From NCBI GenBank assembly GCA_016183935.1, contig JACPDR010000046.1, forward strand, positions 19,172 to 83,171: a stretch of 64,000 bases of DNA, in the 5' to 3' direction. Both the position numbers and the translations under genes were made by a program. The stretch comes from Caulobacterales bacterium. Lineage in GTDB: Bacteria > Pseudomonadota > Alphaproteobacteria > Caulobacterales > Caulobacteraceae. Positions 1-7,402 of the stretch are shown piece by piece; positions within the stretch are counted from its first letter, which is position 1, and every line of letters begins with the position of its first letter. The notes beneath the pieces are model-generated. The model was not told the DNA's origin and searched no databases. It worked only from the letters and a program-made list of their open reading frames with translations.

Positions 1-363
1 CGGGCCAGGAGTCCCGTGGCGGGCGCCGTCCTGCTCGATCATGGCGAACCGGAACCCATAGCGACGCTCGCCGGAAGGCTGAAGGGTTCGGGCTACACCC
101 CCGTGGCGGCTCAACTGGATCAGACCTACGTCCTCACCCGCACCTCGGTCGAGCAGATCGGGCGGCGGCCGGCCCGGCTGGCGCCGGGACAGGCGACGCG
201 ACCGGACTGGCACAACGACCGGGCGGCCTTGCTCGTGGCTCTGAACGAGACCCTTCAGGGACGGGCCAGCGACGCGGAGCGGGCGGCGCTGATCGCCCGG
301 CTCGCCGCGGCCCTGGCGCGCGCCGACGAGAAGGGCGATCGTCCACCTGAATCCGACTCCTGA
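1..363 (+). CDS. 3' end of an unrecognised protein (partial)
   Basis: The reading frame is open from the first base of the window and ends at a TGA at 361-363, so this is probably the C-terminal part of a longer gene. A GTG at 16 could also serve as a start, giving 115 residues. The visible part is hydrophilic. The C-terminal half is Ala/Arg/Glu-rich and predicted helical, and the tail is charged. I recognise no family motif. It is convergent with the histidine kinase gene that follows, with about 50 bases between the stop codons. Confidence 0.45.
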   Translation, partial: RARSPVAGAVLLDHGEPEPIATLAGRLKGSGYTPVAAQLDQTYVLTRTSVEQIGRRPARLAPGQATRPDWHNDRAALLVALNETLQGRASDAERAALIARLAAALARADEKGDRPPESDS

Positions 364-416
364 AGGGTCCGGACGCCGGCGTCGTTGACCTCTGCTCGGC
401 GGACCGACGCCGGCGA

Positions 417-1034
417 TCAGACAGGCTCGCTCCAGACGCCCGGACAGACCAGTTCGAAGCGCGAGCCGGCGCCGTCCACAGTTGACGTGATCGCCCCTCC
501 GACCTGAGCCGCCAGCCTGGAGACCAGGGACAGGCCAAATCCGGGCGACCAGTCGCCGTCGCGAGCGCCGACGCCGTCGTCGGACACGATCAACCGGGCG
601 CCGTCCGGGGTCGGCGCCAGCGTCACCTCGACCGACCCCGCCCGATCCGCCAACCCGTGTTCGAGGGCGTTGCCGACCCATTCCGCGGTGATCATGGCCA
701 GGGCCGACGCGACCCTGGATGGGGTCCAGAGAGGATGAATGTCCACGCGGATCTCCGCGTCCCGATCGACCGTGTCGAGCTCGGCCACATCCCGACAGAT
801 GTCGCCCAGCAGATCGTCGAGCCGGACCAGGTCGCCGAGCCCTTCCTGCAGGCGCTGATGCAGCCGCATGATCGCACGAACCCGTCGGCCGGCTTCACTG
901 AGAATCGTCGCGGCCTGGGGCGGAGCGCCGCGGCTCTCCATGCTCAGAAGGCTCGCGACGGACTGAAGGCTGTTGCCGATCTGATGATGGGCGGCCTGAA
1001 TGGCGTCCAGGCCTGCGATCTCCGTGTAGCGCAT
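417..1034 (-). CDS. Small sensor-less histidine kinase, HisKA_2/HWE-like
   Basis: This 205-residue protein has only a dimerisation/phospho-acceptor helix and an ATPase domain. The probable phospho-acceptor is His17 in HHQIGNSLQS, a HisKA_2-style H-box. The N-box includes Asn122 (EWVGNALEHG), the G1 box is DDGVG at 152-156, and the G2 box is GFGLSLV at 165-171. There is no membrane segment, PAS or GAF domain, so any signal must come from a partner protein. No response regulator lies beside it; the fix cluster is 2 kb away. A FixK-type site is centred about 58 bases upstream of its start. The partner and output are unknown. Confidence 0.8.
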   Translation of the reverse strand: MRYTEIAGLDAIQAAHHQIGNSLQSVASLLSMESRGAPPQAATILSEAGRRVRAIMRLHQRLQEGLGDLVRLDDLLGDICRDVAELDTVDRDAEIRVDIHPLWTPSRVASALAMITAEWVGNALEHGLADRAGSVEVTLAPTPDGARLIVSDDGVGARDGDWSPGFGLSLVSRLAAQVGGAITSTVDGAGSRFELVCPGVWSEPV

Positions 1035-1085
1035 GGGCGTCTCTCCTCCGATGGGGGGACGCTAGACGGATGAGTGGACCGAACC

Positions 1086-1099
1086 TTGATCCAGGTCAG
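1086..1099 (-). promoter_or_regulatory. Candidate FixK/FNR site for the histidine kinase
   Basis: Read on the minus strand the site is CTGACCTGGATCAA, one base off TTGA-N6-TCAA. It is centred about 58 bases before the kinase start codon. Confidence 0.45.
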
Positions 1100-1106
1100 A
1101 TCGGGC

Positions 1107-1120
1107 TTGAGCCAGATCAA
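1107..1120 (+). promoter_or_regulatory. Candidate FixK/FNR site for the flavodoxin-fold reductase
   Basis: TTGAGCCAGATCAA matches TTGA-N6-TCAA in both half-sites. It is centred about 40 bases before the ATG at 1154. Together with the site at 1086 it gives each of the two divergent genes its own box. Confidence 0.6.
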
Positions 1121-1153
1121 CGCGCGCAGACGCGAACGGGCGATGATCGGCGC

Positions 1154-1774
1154 ATGAACGCTTCAGCTCCCCGCATCGCCGTCATCGCCGCGCACCCCCG
1201 GCTGCGCAGCTTCACCATGACCATGGCGAACGCCTTCGCCGACTCGGCCCGGGACGCCGGAGCCGAGGTCGCGGTTCGCGACCTCTACCGACTGCGGTTC
1301 GATCCCCGCCTCAGAGCCGAAGAGATGCCGGATCACCTGGGGGCGGCCGTCCGTCCCGACGTGGTCCGGGAGCATGAGGTCATCGCCAGCGCCACGCTCT
1401 TCGCCTTCTTCTATCCGCTGTGGTTCAACGCGACGCCGGCGATGATGAAGGGCTATGTCGATCGGGTCTTCGGCATGGGCTTCGGCTACACCGCCCGCAA
1501 GCACGGAGGCAACCAGCCCATGCTGGGCGGCCGCAAGATGGTCACCTTCACCTCGTCGGGCGCACCGCAGGACTGGGTCGAGCGGAGCGGGGCCTGGGCT
1601 TCGATGCAGTCGCATTTCGACGAGCATTTCGCGGCCATGACCGGGATGGAGATCATCGGCCATCACAACGTCGGCGGCGTCGGCGGCGGACTGAGAAAAG
1701 ACGTGCTCGAGCGTCACCGGGCCGATGTCGCCGACCGGGCCCGCAGGATCGTCCGGCTGTATCGGCCCGACTGA
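1154..1774 (+). CDS. NAD(P)H:quinone reductase-like flavodoxin-fold protein
   Basis: This 206-residue protein belongs to the Flavodoxin_2 / NAD(P)H dehydrogenase (quinone) family, FMN/FAD enzymes that reduce quinones by two electrons in the cytoplasm. The N-terminal AAHPRLRSFTMTMA matches the flavin phosphate-binding loop. FFYPLWFNATPAMMKGYVDRVF is the typical central region, and TSSGAP lies in the usual isoalloxazine-contact area. The start was set at ATG 1154 because the open frame upstream runs through the regulatory boxes. A perfect FixK-type site 40 bases upstream suggests induction at low oxygen. Confidence 0.85.
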   Translation: MNASAPRIAVIAAHPRLRSFTMTMANAFADSARDAGAEVAVRDLYRLRFDPRLRAEEMPDHLGAAVRPDVVREHEVIASATLFAFFYPLWFNATPAMMKGYVDRVFGMGFGYTARKHGGNQPMLGGRKMVTFTSSGAPQDWVERSGAWASMQSHFDEHFAAMTGMEIIGHHNVGGVGGGLRKDVLERHRADVADRARRIVRLYRPD

Positions 1775-1777
1775 CTC

Positions 1778-2545
1778 TCATCGGGCGGTGTAGCCGCCGT
1801 CGATGACGAGCTCCGAACCCGTGACGAACCTGGCTTCGTCGCAAGCGAGGTAGACCGCCCCCCAGGCGATATCGTCGGGCTCGCCCATGTGGCCCAGCGG
1901 GTGGAGCGCGGCGGCGGCTTTCTTTCCGGCCTCGAGATCGCCCTGGCCCGACAGGTGGCCCTCGACCATCGGCGTCCAGATGAAGCCGGGATGGATGGAG
2001 TTCACCCGGATGCGATCGGGCGCGTACAGCAGCGCGTCCGTCTTGGTCATCAGGCGAACCGCGCCCTTGGAGGCGTGATAGGGCGGCACGTCCGGGCCGC
2101 CGACGAGGCCGTAGATCGACGAGAGGTTGATGATCGATCCGCCGCCGGCCCTCTTCAGGTGGGGGATGGCGTGCTTGGTGCAGAAGAACACCCCCTTTAC
2201 GTTGATCGCCTGGACCCAGTCCCACTCGGCTTCGGAGATCTCGTGGGTGGGCTTGTTGACGCCGGCGACGCCCGCGTTGTTGACCAGCACGTCCAGACGC
2301 CCGAACCGCTCGACGACGGCGTCGATGACCCGTTGCACGGCCCGCTCGTCGGAGACGTCGCAGCGCCAGTAGGCGGCCGTCCGGCCAGTGGCGGCCAACT
2401 CGGCGGCGAACGCTTCACCCTCGGAATCGCGGACGTCCAGCAGGGCGACGGACGCGCCCTCGTCGGACATGCGCAGCGCGGCGGCGCGGCCGAGGCCGAC
2501 GGCCGCGCCCGTGATCACCGCGACCTTGTCCTGTAACCGGTTCAT
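1778..2545 (-). CDS. Short-chain dehydrogenase/reductase
   Basis: This is a 255-residue classical SDR. The N-terminal TGAAVGLGRA loop binds the dinucleotide (TGxxxGxG). NNAGV follows, and the catalytic Tyr/Lys are in YHASKGA after the Ser of the NLSSIYG strand. LLDVRD places an Asp at the end of beta-2, which favours NAD(H) over NADP(H). The substrate is not predictable. The gene lies four bases downstream of the lipoprotein gene and is probably co-transcribed with it, so it would share the FixK-type site at 3159. It is convergent with the reductase gene, three bases apart. Confidence 0.88.
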   Translation of the reverse strand: MNRLQDKVAVITGAAVGLGRAAALRMSDEGASVALLDVRDSEGEAFAAELAATGRTAAYWRCDVSDERAVQRVIDAVVERFGRLDVLVNNAGVAGVNKPTHEISEAEWDWVQAINVKGVFFCTKHAIPHLKRAGGGSIINLSSIYGLVGGPDVPPYHASKGAVRLMTKTDALLYAPDRIRVNSIHPGFIWTPMVEGHLSGQGDLEAGKKAAAALHPLGHMGEPDDIAWGAVYLACDEARFVTGSELVIDGGYTAR

Positions 2546-2549
2546 GGTC

Positions 2550-3107
2550 CTACTCCAGACGAACGATGGTGGATTGAAGGGTCCGCGCGACGCCCGAGGC
2601 GTCGTAGGCCTGGGGATCGGCGGGCCTGGGGCCCCGGCCCATGACGATCTCGGCCATGGCCTCGTACGCCGTGACCTTCGAAACCTCGGCCGGCGGCGGA
2701 ACCGCCGACTCCCGCGGCCAGGTCCGCCAGACCCCGCCGCGGGTCACGCGCCAGTGCGGCGACCAGTACGGATCCCAGGTGGGGGAGGGCGGCCTGACGG
2801 ACAGGGTGTCGTGCGCTTCGGTGTCGCGGGATACGGCGACGAACCAGTCATAGCCTTCGGCGAGCGTGAGCTCCGCGGCCCGATAGAGCATGTAGGTCTC
2901 CACCGTTTCGCGGGAGGTGACGATGTTGCCCTCGAACACCACGCGCCAGCGGCCTGGTTCGAGACGGACCTCCCGATAGCCATCCGCGGCGACGCCGGAC
3001 CGGACGCCGACGGGCCGGTAGGGCGTCGGCGCCGTCGAGCAACCCGCAAGCGCCGACGTGGCGATCAGAAGGGCGGCGGCGATGGACAACGGACGAGCGG
3101 TTCGCAT
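2550..3107 (-). CDS. CC0125/CC1285-type lipoprotein
   Basis: This is a 185-residue secreted lipoprotein. A basic N-terminus and hydrophobic stretch lead to the lipobox LAGC with Cys22, followed by STAPTPYRP. The mature part has the pattern known from CC0125/CC1285-family lipoproteins of Caulobacterales: GYRE, LEPGRWRVVFEGN, then YMLYRAAELTLAEGYDWFVAV. The family's function is unknown. The gene is first in a two-gene unit with the SDR, and a perfect TTGA-N6-TCAA site is centred 58 bases before its ATG. Confidence 0.82.
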   Translation of the reverse strand: MRTARPLSIAAALLIATSALAGCSTAPTPYRPVGVRSGVAADGYREVRLEPGRWRVVFEGNIVTSRETVETYMLYRAAELTLAEGYDWFVAVSRDTEAHDTLSVRPPSPTWDPYWSPHWRVTRGGVWRTWPRESAVPPPAEVSKVTAYEAMAEIVMGRGPRPADPQAYDASGVARTLQSTIVRLE

Positions 3108-3158
3108 CAGATATCTCCAGATTGCGATCCACGATCCTCCGGATCGGCCGGGACCTCC

Positions 3159-3172
3159 TTGAGCGAGGTCAA
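3159..3172 (-). promoter_or_regulatory. Candidate FixK/FNR site for the lipoprotein/SDR unit
   Basis: The minus strand reads TTGACCTCGCTCAA, with both half-sites intact. It overlaps the last codons of the FixT-like gene and is centred about 58 bases before the lipoprotein start. Confidence 0.6.
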
Positions 3173-3546
3173 ACGACGGTCAGGCGATGGATTTCGGTGA
3201 AGAGCTCTTCGCCGAGCAGGGGCTTTTCGACGATGGGCGCGCCGGCGTCCGCCGCCCGTTTGCGGAAGGCGGCCGTCGGGTTCGTCGTCATGAGGACCGC
3301 CGGCGTCCGGACCCCGCGGGCGCGCAGCTCGCGAAGCAGGTCGAGCCCACGTCCGTCGGGAAGATCCTGTTCGATGACCAGGCAGGCGAACCCCTGATCG
3401 GTCGCGTGCAGGGCCGCCTCGGCCGAGACGCACCGGCGCGCCTCGTAACCGCGCGTGTCGGCCATGAAGGCAAGGGCGCGCAGGACATCGGGATCGCCAT
3501 CGACGAACAGGAGGGCGGCGCGACAGGGCGGGTCGGATCGGGGCAC
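3169..3546 (-). CDS. fixT: FixT-like single receiver domain (phospho-acceptor Asp replaced by Glu)
   Basis: This 125-residue protein is a lone CheY-like receiver domain with no output domain. The acidic patch is VDGDP, the conserved Thr is in LMTTNP, and the conserved Lys is in VEKPL. The position that normally holds the phosphorylated Asp is Glu59 (LVIEQDLPDG), so normal phosphotransfer is unlikely. Cysteines occur at 8, 39 and 55. In Sinorhizobium and Caulobacter, FixT is a FixK-induced single-domain protein that inhibits the FixL kinase; the Caulobacter protein is reported to carry an Fe-S cluster. Location beside fixJL and a FixK-type site upstream support that role here, but it is inferred. 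Confidence 0.62.
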   Translation of the reverse strand: MPRSDPPCRAALLFVDGDPDVLRALAFMADTRGYEARRCVSAEAALHATDQGFACLVIEQDLPDGRGLDLLRELRARGVRTPAVLMTTNPTAAFRKRAADAGAPIVEKPLLGEELFTEIHRLTVV

Positions 3547-3614
3547 CGAAGCTTCCGGCAGGGGCGTCGGCCAGCGCCGACGATCCTGGATGCCCGGTCC
3601 CGCGAGCGAGCGCC

Positions 3615-3628
3615 TTGATTCAGGTCAC
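3615..3628 (-). promoter_or_regulatory. Candidate FixK/FNR site for the fixT-like gene
   Basis: The minus strand reads GTGACCTGAATCAA, one mismatch from TTGA-N6-TCAA. It is centred about 75 bases before the start codon and overlaps the 3' end of fixJ by a few bases. It would give FixK-driven negative feedback. Confidence 0.45.
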
Positions 3629-4224
3629 AGACCGGCGGCCAGGGCGATCCGCATCAGTTCCGCGATGTTCCTGGCGCCGGTCTTCGACATCAGGTTGGCG
3701 CGATAGATCTCCACGGTGCGGGGGCTGATCTCGAGATCGTAGGCGATCTGCTTGTTGAGCTTGCCCTGGATCACGCCGGCCAGCACGTCGCGCTCCCTGG
3801 GCGACAGCTCGGCGAGGCGACCTTCGGCCGCCTGCCGCGCCGCGCCCGAAACGCCTTCGGCGCCGACCCGCTCGAGCGCGCCCCGGATCGCGGCGAGCAG
3901 CACGTCGTCGCTGAAGGGTTTCTCTATGAAGTCGACCGCTCCAGCCTTCATCGCCTCGACCGCGAGCGCGATGTCGCCGTGGCCGGTCATCACGATCACG
4001 GGGGCGTCGACCCCCCTGTCCTTCAGCTCGCGAACCAGCTCCAGCCCGCTGAGGCCGGGCATCCGGACGTCGGTGAGGATGCAGCCGGGCTCGATCGCGG
4101 ACGACTCCAGGAACGCGTTCGCGGAATCATAGAAGCGCGCGGGAACGCCGTTCACGTCGAGCAGGAAGGCCAGAGCCCGCCGCAGACCGTCGTCGTCGTC
4201 GATGACATGAACCAATTCAATCAC
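3625..4224 (-). CDS. fixJ: Response regulator FixJ
   Basis: This 199-residue FixJ/NarL-type regulator is the partner of the FixL kinase encoded just upstream. The receiver domain (about 1-120) has DDDD at 9-12, the phospho-acceptor Asp52 in TDVRMPG, Thr in VMTGHGD and Lys in EKPF. The C-terminal LuxR-type helix-turn-helix (LSPRERDVLAGVIQGKLNKQIAYDL, ISPRTVEIYRANLMSK) binds DNA. Phosphorylated FixJ normally activates fixK. The gene overlaps the 3' end of fixL by eight bases, so the two are translationally coupled. Confidence 0.92.
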   Translation of the reverse strand: MIELVHVIDDDDGLRRALAFLLDVNGVPARFYDSANAFLESSAIEPGCILTDVRMPGLSGLELVRELKDRGVDAPVIVMTGHGDIALAVEAMKAGAVDFIEKPFSDDVLLAAIRGALERVGAEGVSGAARQAAEGRLAELSPRERDVLAGVIQGKLNKQIAYDLEISPRTVEIYRANLMSKTGARNIAELMRIALAAGL

Positions 4225-5734
4225 GGGCGCCCTCTTCGTCAGCGCGCGGCAAGGTGAAGGAGAAGACCGCGCCGCCGCCTATATTATCCTCCGCCCAGAT
4301 GCGTCCGCCATGAGCGTCGATGATGGTGCGGCAGATTGACAGGCCGACGCCCATGCCGTCTGCCTTGCTCGTCACGAACGGCTGGAACAGTCGGTCGCGC
4401 ACGGTCGGGTCCAGTCCGGGCCCGCTGTCGGTCACGCTGATCCGGATGGTCCGTGCATCCTCGCTCCGCACCACGATCTCCAGCTCGCGGCGCGGTGCGT
4501 CCGCCATCGCGTCGATGGCGTTGCGGATCAGATTCAGGGCGACCTGCTGAATCTGGATCTTGTCGACGATCACGGGTCCGGCGGCGCGTTCCAGGCGGAG
4601 ATCAACCCGGATGTCGCGGTCCTTGACCCCGACCAGGGCCAGGGCGCTGGCTTCCTCCATGAGTTTGGCCGGGTCTTCCAGCGTGTGTTCGGTCTCCCCC
4701 TTTGCGACGAATTCCCTCAGGCGCTTGATGATGTCGCCGGCCCGAAGCGCCTGGCCGGCGGCCAGGTCGAGGGCGGTCTTCAGCTTCGGGAGGTCGGGTC
4801 GCTCCGCCGCCAGAAGGGTCACCGACCCCTTCATGTAACTGGCGATCGCCGACAGCGGCTGGTTCAATTCATGCGCCAGCGAGGACGCCATCTCTCCCAT
4901 CGCGGTCAACCGCGACACATGGACCAGCTCCGCCTGGAGATCCTGCATGCGACGCTCCTGGGCGCGGCGCTCGGTCAGATCGCGAACGAAGCCGGTGAAG
5001 AACCGTCCGTCGCCGGCCCGGGCCTCGCCCACCGCCAGCTCCATGGGGAAGGTCGAGCCGTCCTTGCGCTGGCCCACGACGATCCGGCCGATGCCGATGA
5101 TCCGGCGCTCGCCGGTCTGGAGGTATCGGGAAATGTAGCGATCATGCTCGGACCTGTAGGGCTCCGGCATCAGAAGGCTGACGTTGCGTCCGATCGCCTC
5201 CTCGGGGCTCCAGCCGAACAGCCTGATCGCGGCGGCGCTGAAGGACTGCATGATCCCGCGCTCGTCGATGACGATCATGGCTTCCGGGACGGTGTCGAGG
5301 ATCGACTGCATCTGGTTCTGGCGGTTCGCCACTTCGCGGGTGTTCCGCCACAGGCGTTCACCGGCCAGGGCGATGAGGGGACCCAGGATGGCGAAGGCGG
5401 CGGCGTCGATGAGATTGGCGGGGGTCGACCACAGGGCGTCCCCCAGCACTATGAACACGCTGACGCCCAGGCAGAGCGCGGTGGCGAGCAGCCCCGGTCC
5501 TCCGCCTCCGAACGCCGCCGCCAACAGCACGACGGGGACGTAGATGACGAAGAAGCTGCGGTCCTGGAACAGGCCGTCCAGCGACATCCGGGTCGTCGCC
5601 GCCACGATGACGCCGATCACGGCCGCCGCGTAACCGCGGCGGCGGGACCTCGTCAGTACGGCGGAACGAAGATGCACGGGCCCCTCGGGTTTCGCCGCGA
5701 GGGGCGACTCTGCCGGGAGCCTAGCACGAACCAC
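4217..5734 (-). CDS. fixL: Oxygen sensor histidine kinase FixL (membrane-bound, haem PAS)
   Basis: This is a 505-residue kinase. Residues 35-125 hold hydrophobic segments consistent with a four-helix DUF4118-like membrane anchor. A PAS domain (about 140-255) follows. His197 in SEHDRY matches the proximal haem ligand of FixL proteins, and Arg217 in GIGR the distal arginine that senses bound O2. The kinase core has the phospho-acceptor His288 (LAHELNQPLSAI), an N-box (NLIRNAIDA), DSGPGL and GVGLSI. Low oxygen would relieve inhibition and drive FixJ phosphorylation. The start is a GTG; a later GTG near codon 20 is also possible. Confidence 0.92.
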   Translation of the reverse strand: MVRARLPAESPLAAKPEGPVHLRSAVLTRSRRRGYAAAVIGVIVAATTRMSLDGLFQDRSFFVIYVPVVLLAAAFGGGGPGLLATALCLGVSVFIVLGDALWSTPANLIDAAAFAILGPLIALAGERLWRNTREVANRQNQMQSILDTVPEAMIVIDERGIMQSFSAAAIRLFGWSPEEAIGRNVSLLMPEPYRSEHDRYISRYLQTGERRIIGIGRIVVGQRKDGSTFPMELAVGEARAGDGRFFTGFVRDLTERRAQERRMQDLQAELVHVSRLTAMGEMASSLAHELNQPLSAIASYMKGSVTLLAAERPDLPKLKTALDLAAGQALRAGDIIKRLREFVAKGETEHTLEDPAKLMEEASALALVGVKDRDIRVDLRLERAAGPVIVDKIQIQQVALNLIRNAIDAMADAPRRELEIVVRSEDARTIRISVTDSGPGLDPTVRDRLFQPFVTSKADGMGVGLSICRTIIDAHGGRIWAEDNIGGGAVFSFTLPRADEEGARD

Positions 5735-5747
5735 GCCGCGGACAGCT

Positions 5748-6386
5748 TCAGGCCGCGGCCATCTCCGTCAGTCCGCCGCGCCGGCGGATGCGGTATTTGC
5801 GCGCGCCGATGAACTCCACGAACCCTTCGGCCTGCAGACGGCCCAGCATGCGCGAGATCGTTTCGATGGTCAGGCCCAGATAGTCGGCCATGTCCTGCCG
5901 GCTCATCGGCAGGGCGACGATCTCGCCCCGGAAGCGGTCGGCGATGTCGAGCAGGAAGCGGGCGACCTTTTCGCAGGCCGTGGCGCGCCCCAGCAGCAGC
6001 ATGTGAGACTGCGTCCGCTGCAGTTCGCTGGCGGTGGCGGCCCAGATCATCCGGTCGACCCGCCCCGTGTCGTAGGCCGTGGAGCCCGAGCGCCGGATGG
6101 CGAGCACCTCGCAAGGGCCCAGGGCCTCGGCGGAGAAGCGATGGGCGGGGCCCATCTCCACGCCGAGAACGTCGCCTTCGTAGTAGAAGTCGCCGATCTG
6201 CCGGCGGCCGTCGGCCAGCAGGTGGCTGGTCCGGACGGCGCCGCCGACCACGCGGTAGATCAGGTCGGCGTCCTCGTCCTGGGCGTAGATCTCTTCCCCT
6301 TGCCGAAAGGTCAGCCGCGCCGCGCCGGCCCATTCGTCAACGCTGACGGCGTTGCTCGGCGTCGTCGAATAAAGGGCCTGGGTCAT
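5748..6386 (-). CDS. fixK: Crp/Fnr-family regulator FixK
   Basis: This 212-residue protein has an N-terminal cyclic-nucleotide-binding-like beta-barrel and a C-terminal winged helix. The recognition helix is TIETISRMLGRL, with Glu175, Ser178 and Arg179 in the ExxSR arrangement that reads TTGA half-sites. There is no N-terminal cysteine cluster, so it is not an Fe-S FNR; it fits FixK, which is controlled through FixLJ transcription. It sits just upstream of fixL on the same strand, 13 bases away. Nine TTGA/TCAA-type boxes in the first 20 kb are its likely targets. Confidence 0.9.
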   Translation of the reverse strand: MTQALYSTTPSNAVSVDEWAGAARLTFRQGEEIYAQDEDADLIYRVVGGAVRTSHLLADGRRQIGDFYYEGDVLGVEMGPAHRFSAEALGPCEVLAIRRSGSTAYDTGRVDRMIWAATASELQRTQSHMLLLGRATACEKVARFLLDIADRFRGEIVALPMSRQDMADYLGLTIETISRMLGRLQAEGFVEFIGARKYRIRRRGGLTEMAAA

Positions 6387-6576
6387 GTCCGCCTCCGAAA
6401 TCGATGGTGAAGGCGTAAGCGAGGAGGGCGGGCGGTTTTAGTCAGGACCGGTCCCTAGGCGGCGGCCCCTAAGGGTCGATACGGAGGCGTCTTGAATGCG
6501 GAAGGGCCGCCGGTGTTGAGATACGCCCGCCTGGCGGACATCCGGATCCGCTGAGACGGTTCCGCTCTTGTCGGTC

Positions 6577-6590
6577 TTGCGCCAGATCAA
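6577..6590 (+). promoter_or_regulatory. Candidate FixK/FNR site before the host-attachment-family gene
   Basis: TTGCGCCAGATCAA has one mismatch in the distal half. It is centred about 75 bases before the ATG at 6659. The rest of 6387-6658 is fixK upstream DNA in which I see no gene. Confidence 0.45.
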
Positions 6591-6658
6591 GGCGCTGCGG
6601 GCGGGGGCGACGTTGTGTGGGGCCGCGGCAAGCGCCGCGCCTGCATGGGAGACCCTTC

Positions 6659-7105
6659 ATGGATCTTTACGGCTCAAGTCTTGTTCTGGTGGCCGACGGC
6701 GGTCGGGCGCGCCTGTTCGAGGAGCGCCGCCGTGGCGGGCCGCTGATCGAGATCACCCAGCAGCTCGGCGACCTCGCCGCCCATGGCCCGCGCCGGCCGG
6801 GTTTCCGGGGGCGGGCCCATAGCAGGGCCTGGCGCGCGTCTCATGCCGCAGGCGACCCGAACCCGACCGACGTGCGCGAGGGGGCCTTCGTCGGGCGGCT
6901 GGCCGCCAGACTCGCCGAGATCGCCGGTCGTGGAGACTACGATGGCGTGGTCCTGTTCGCGTCGCCGCGCGCTCTGGGAGAGCTCCGTCGGTCGCTGCCA
7001 CCCGCTGTCCACATTGCCGAAACCGACCCCCATGATCGGGTTTCGCTGGGCGTACAGGCGCTTCGAACGGCGCTCCACGACCTGCGCCTGCGCACCGTCC
7101 GTTGA
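6659..7105 (+). CDS. Host attachment family protein (PF10116-like)
   Basis: This 148-residue cytoplasmic protein resembles the 'protein required for attachment to host cells' family, a bacterial relative of the eRF1 domain. LVLVADGGRARLFEE at the start and YDGVVLFASPRALGELRRSLP followed by HDRVSL near the end are typical. The molecular function of these proteins is not established, and in free-living alphaproteobacteria they often lie with stress genes. The start at ATG 6659 is supported by a GGGAG ribosome-binding site. A FixK-type box lies upstream. 7106-7402 contains no gene I can support. Confidence 0.72.
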   Translation: MDLYGSSLVLVADGGRARLFEERRRGGPLIEITQQLGDLAAHGPRRPGFRGRAHSRAWRASHAAGDPNPTDVREGAFVGRLAARLAEIAGRGDYDGVVLFASPRALGELRRSLPPAVHIAETDPHDRVSLGVQALRTALHDLRLRTVR

Positions 7106-7322
7106 GCCCGGCCACACGCTACGGGATCGACGAGGCGGCCATGGGTCGTATGGGGCCCGGCGCGATCAAGGTCTCGACTCCCAGGGCGCTGACGCACGGG
7201 GCGGTCGGCGGCAGCGCCGGGGAGGGCGCGGCGGATAGTCGTTGCGGTTGCGCGTACACAGCCGCGCCATGAGCGCCTCGACGCGACAGGACGCGCAGGG
7301 CCGCCCGGGACCTGTCCGCGGC

Positions 7323-7336
7323 ATGACGTGGATCAA
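7323..7336 (+). promoter_or_regulatory. Candidate FixK/FNR site before the nucleoside phosphorylase operon
   Basis: ATGACGTGGATCAA has one mismatch in the distal half. It is centred about 73 bases before the ATG at 7403. Confidence 0.4.
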
Positions 7337-7402
7337 GGCCGGATCAACCCGCCGGCCTTAGGCCATACGAACACGTCGCGCATCGTGGCGCCGGGGAAAT
7401 CC

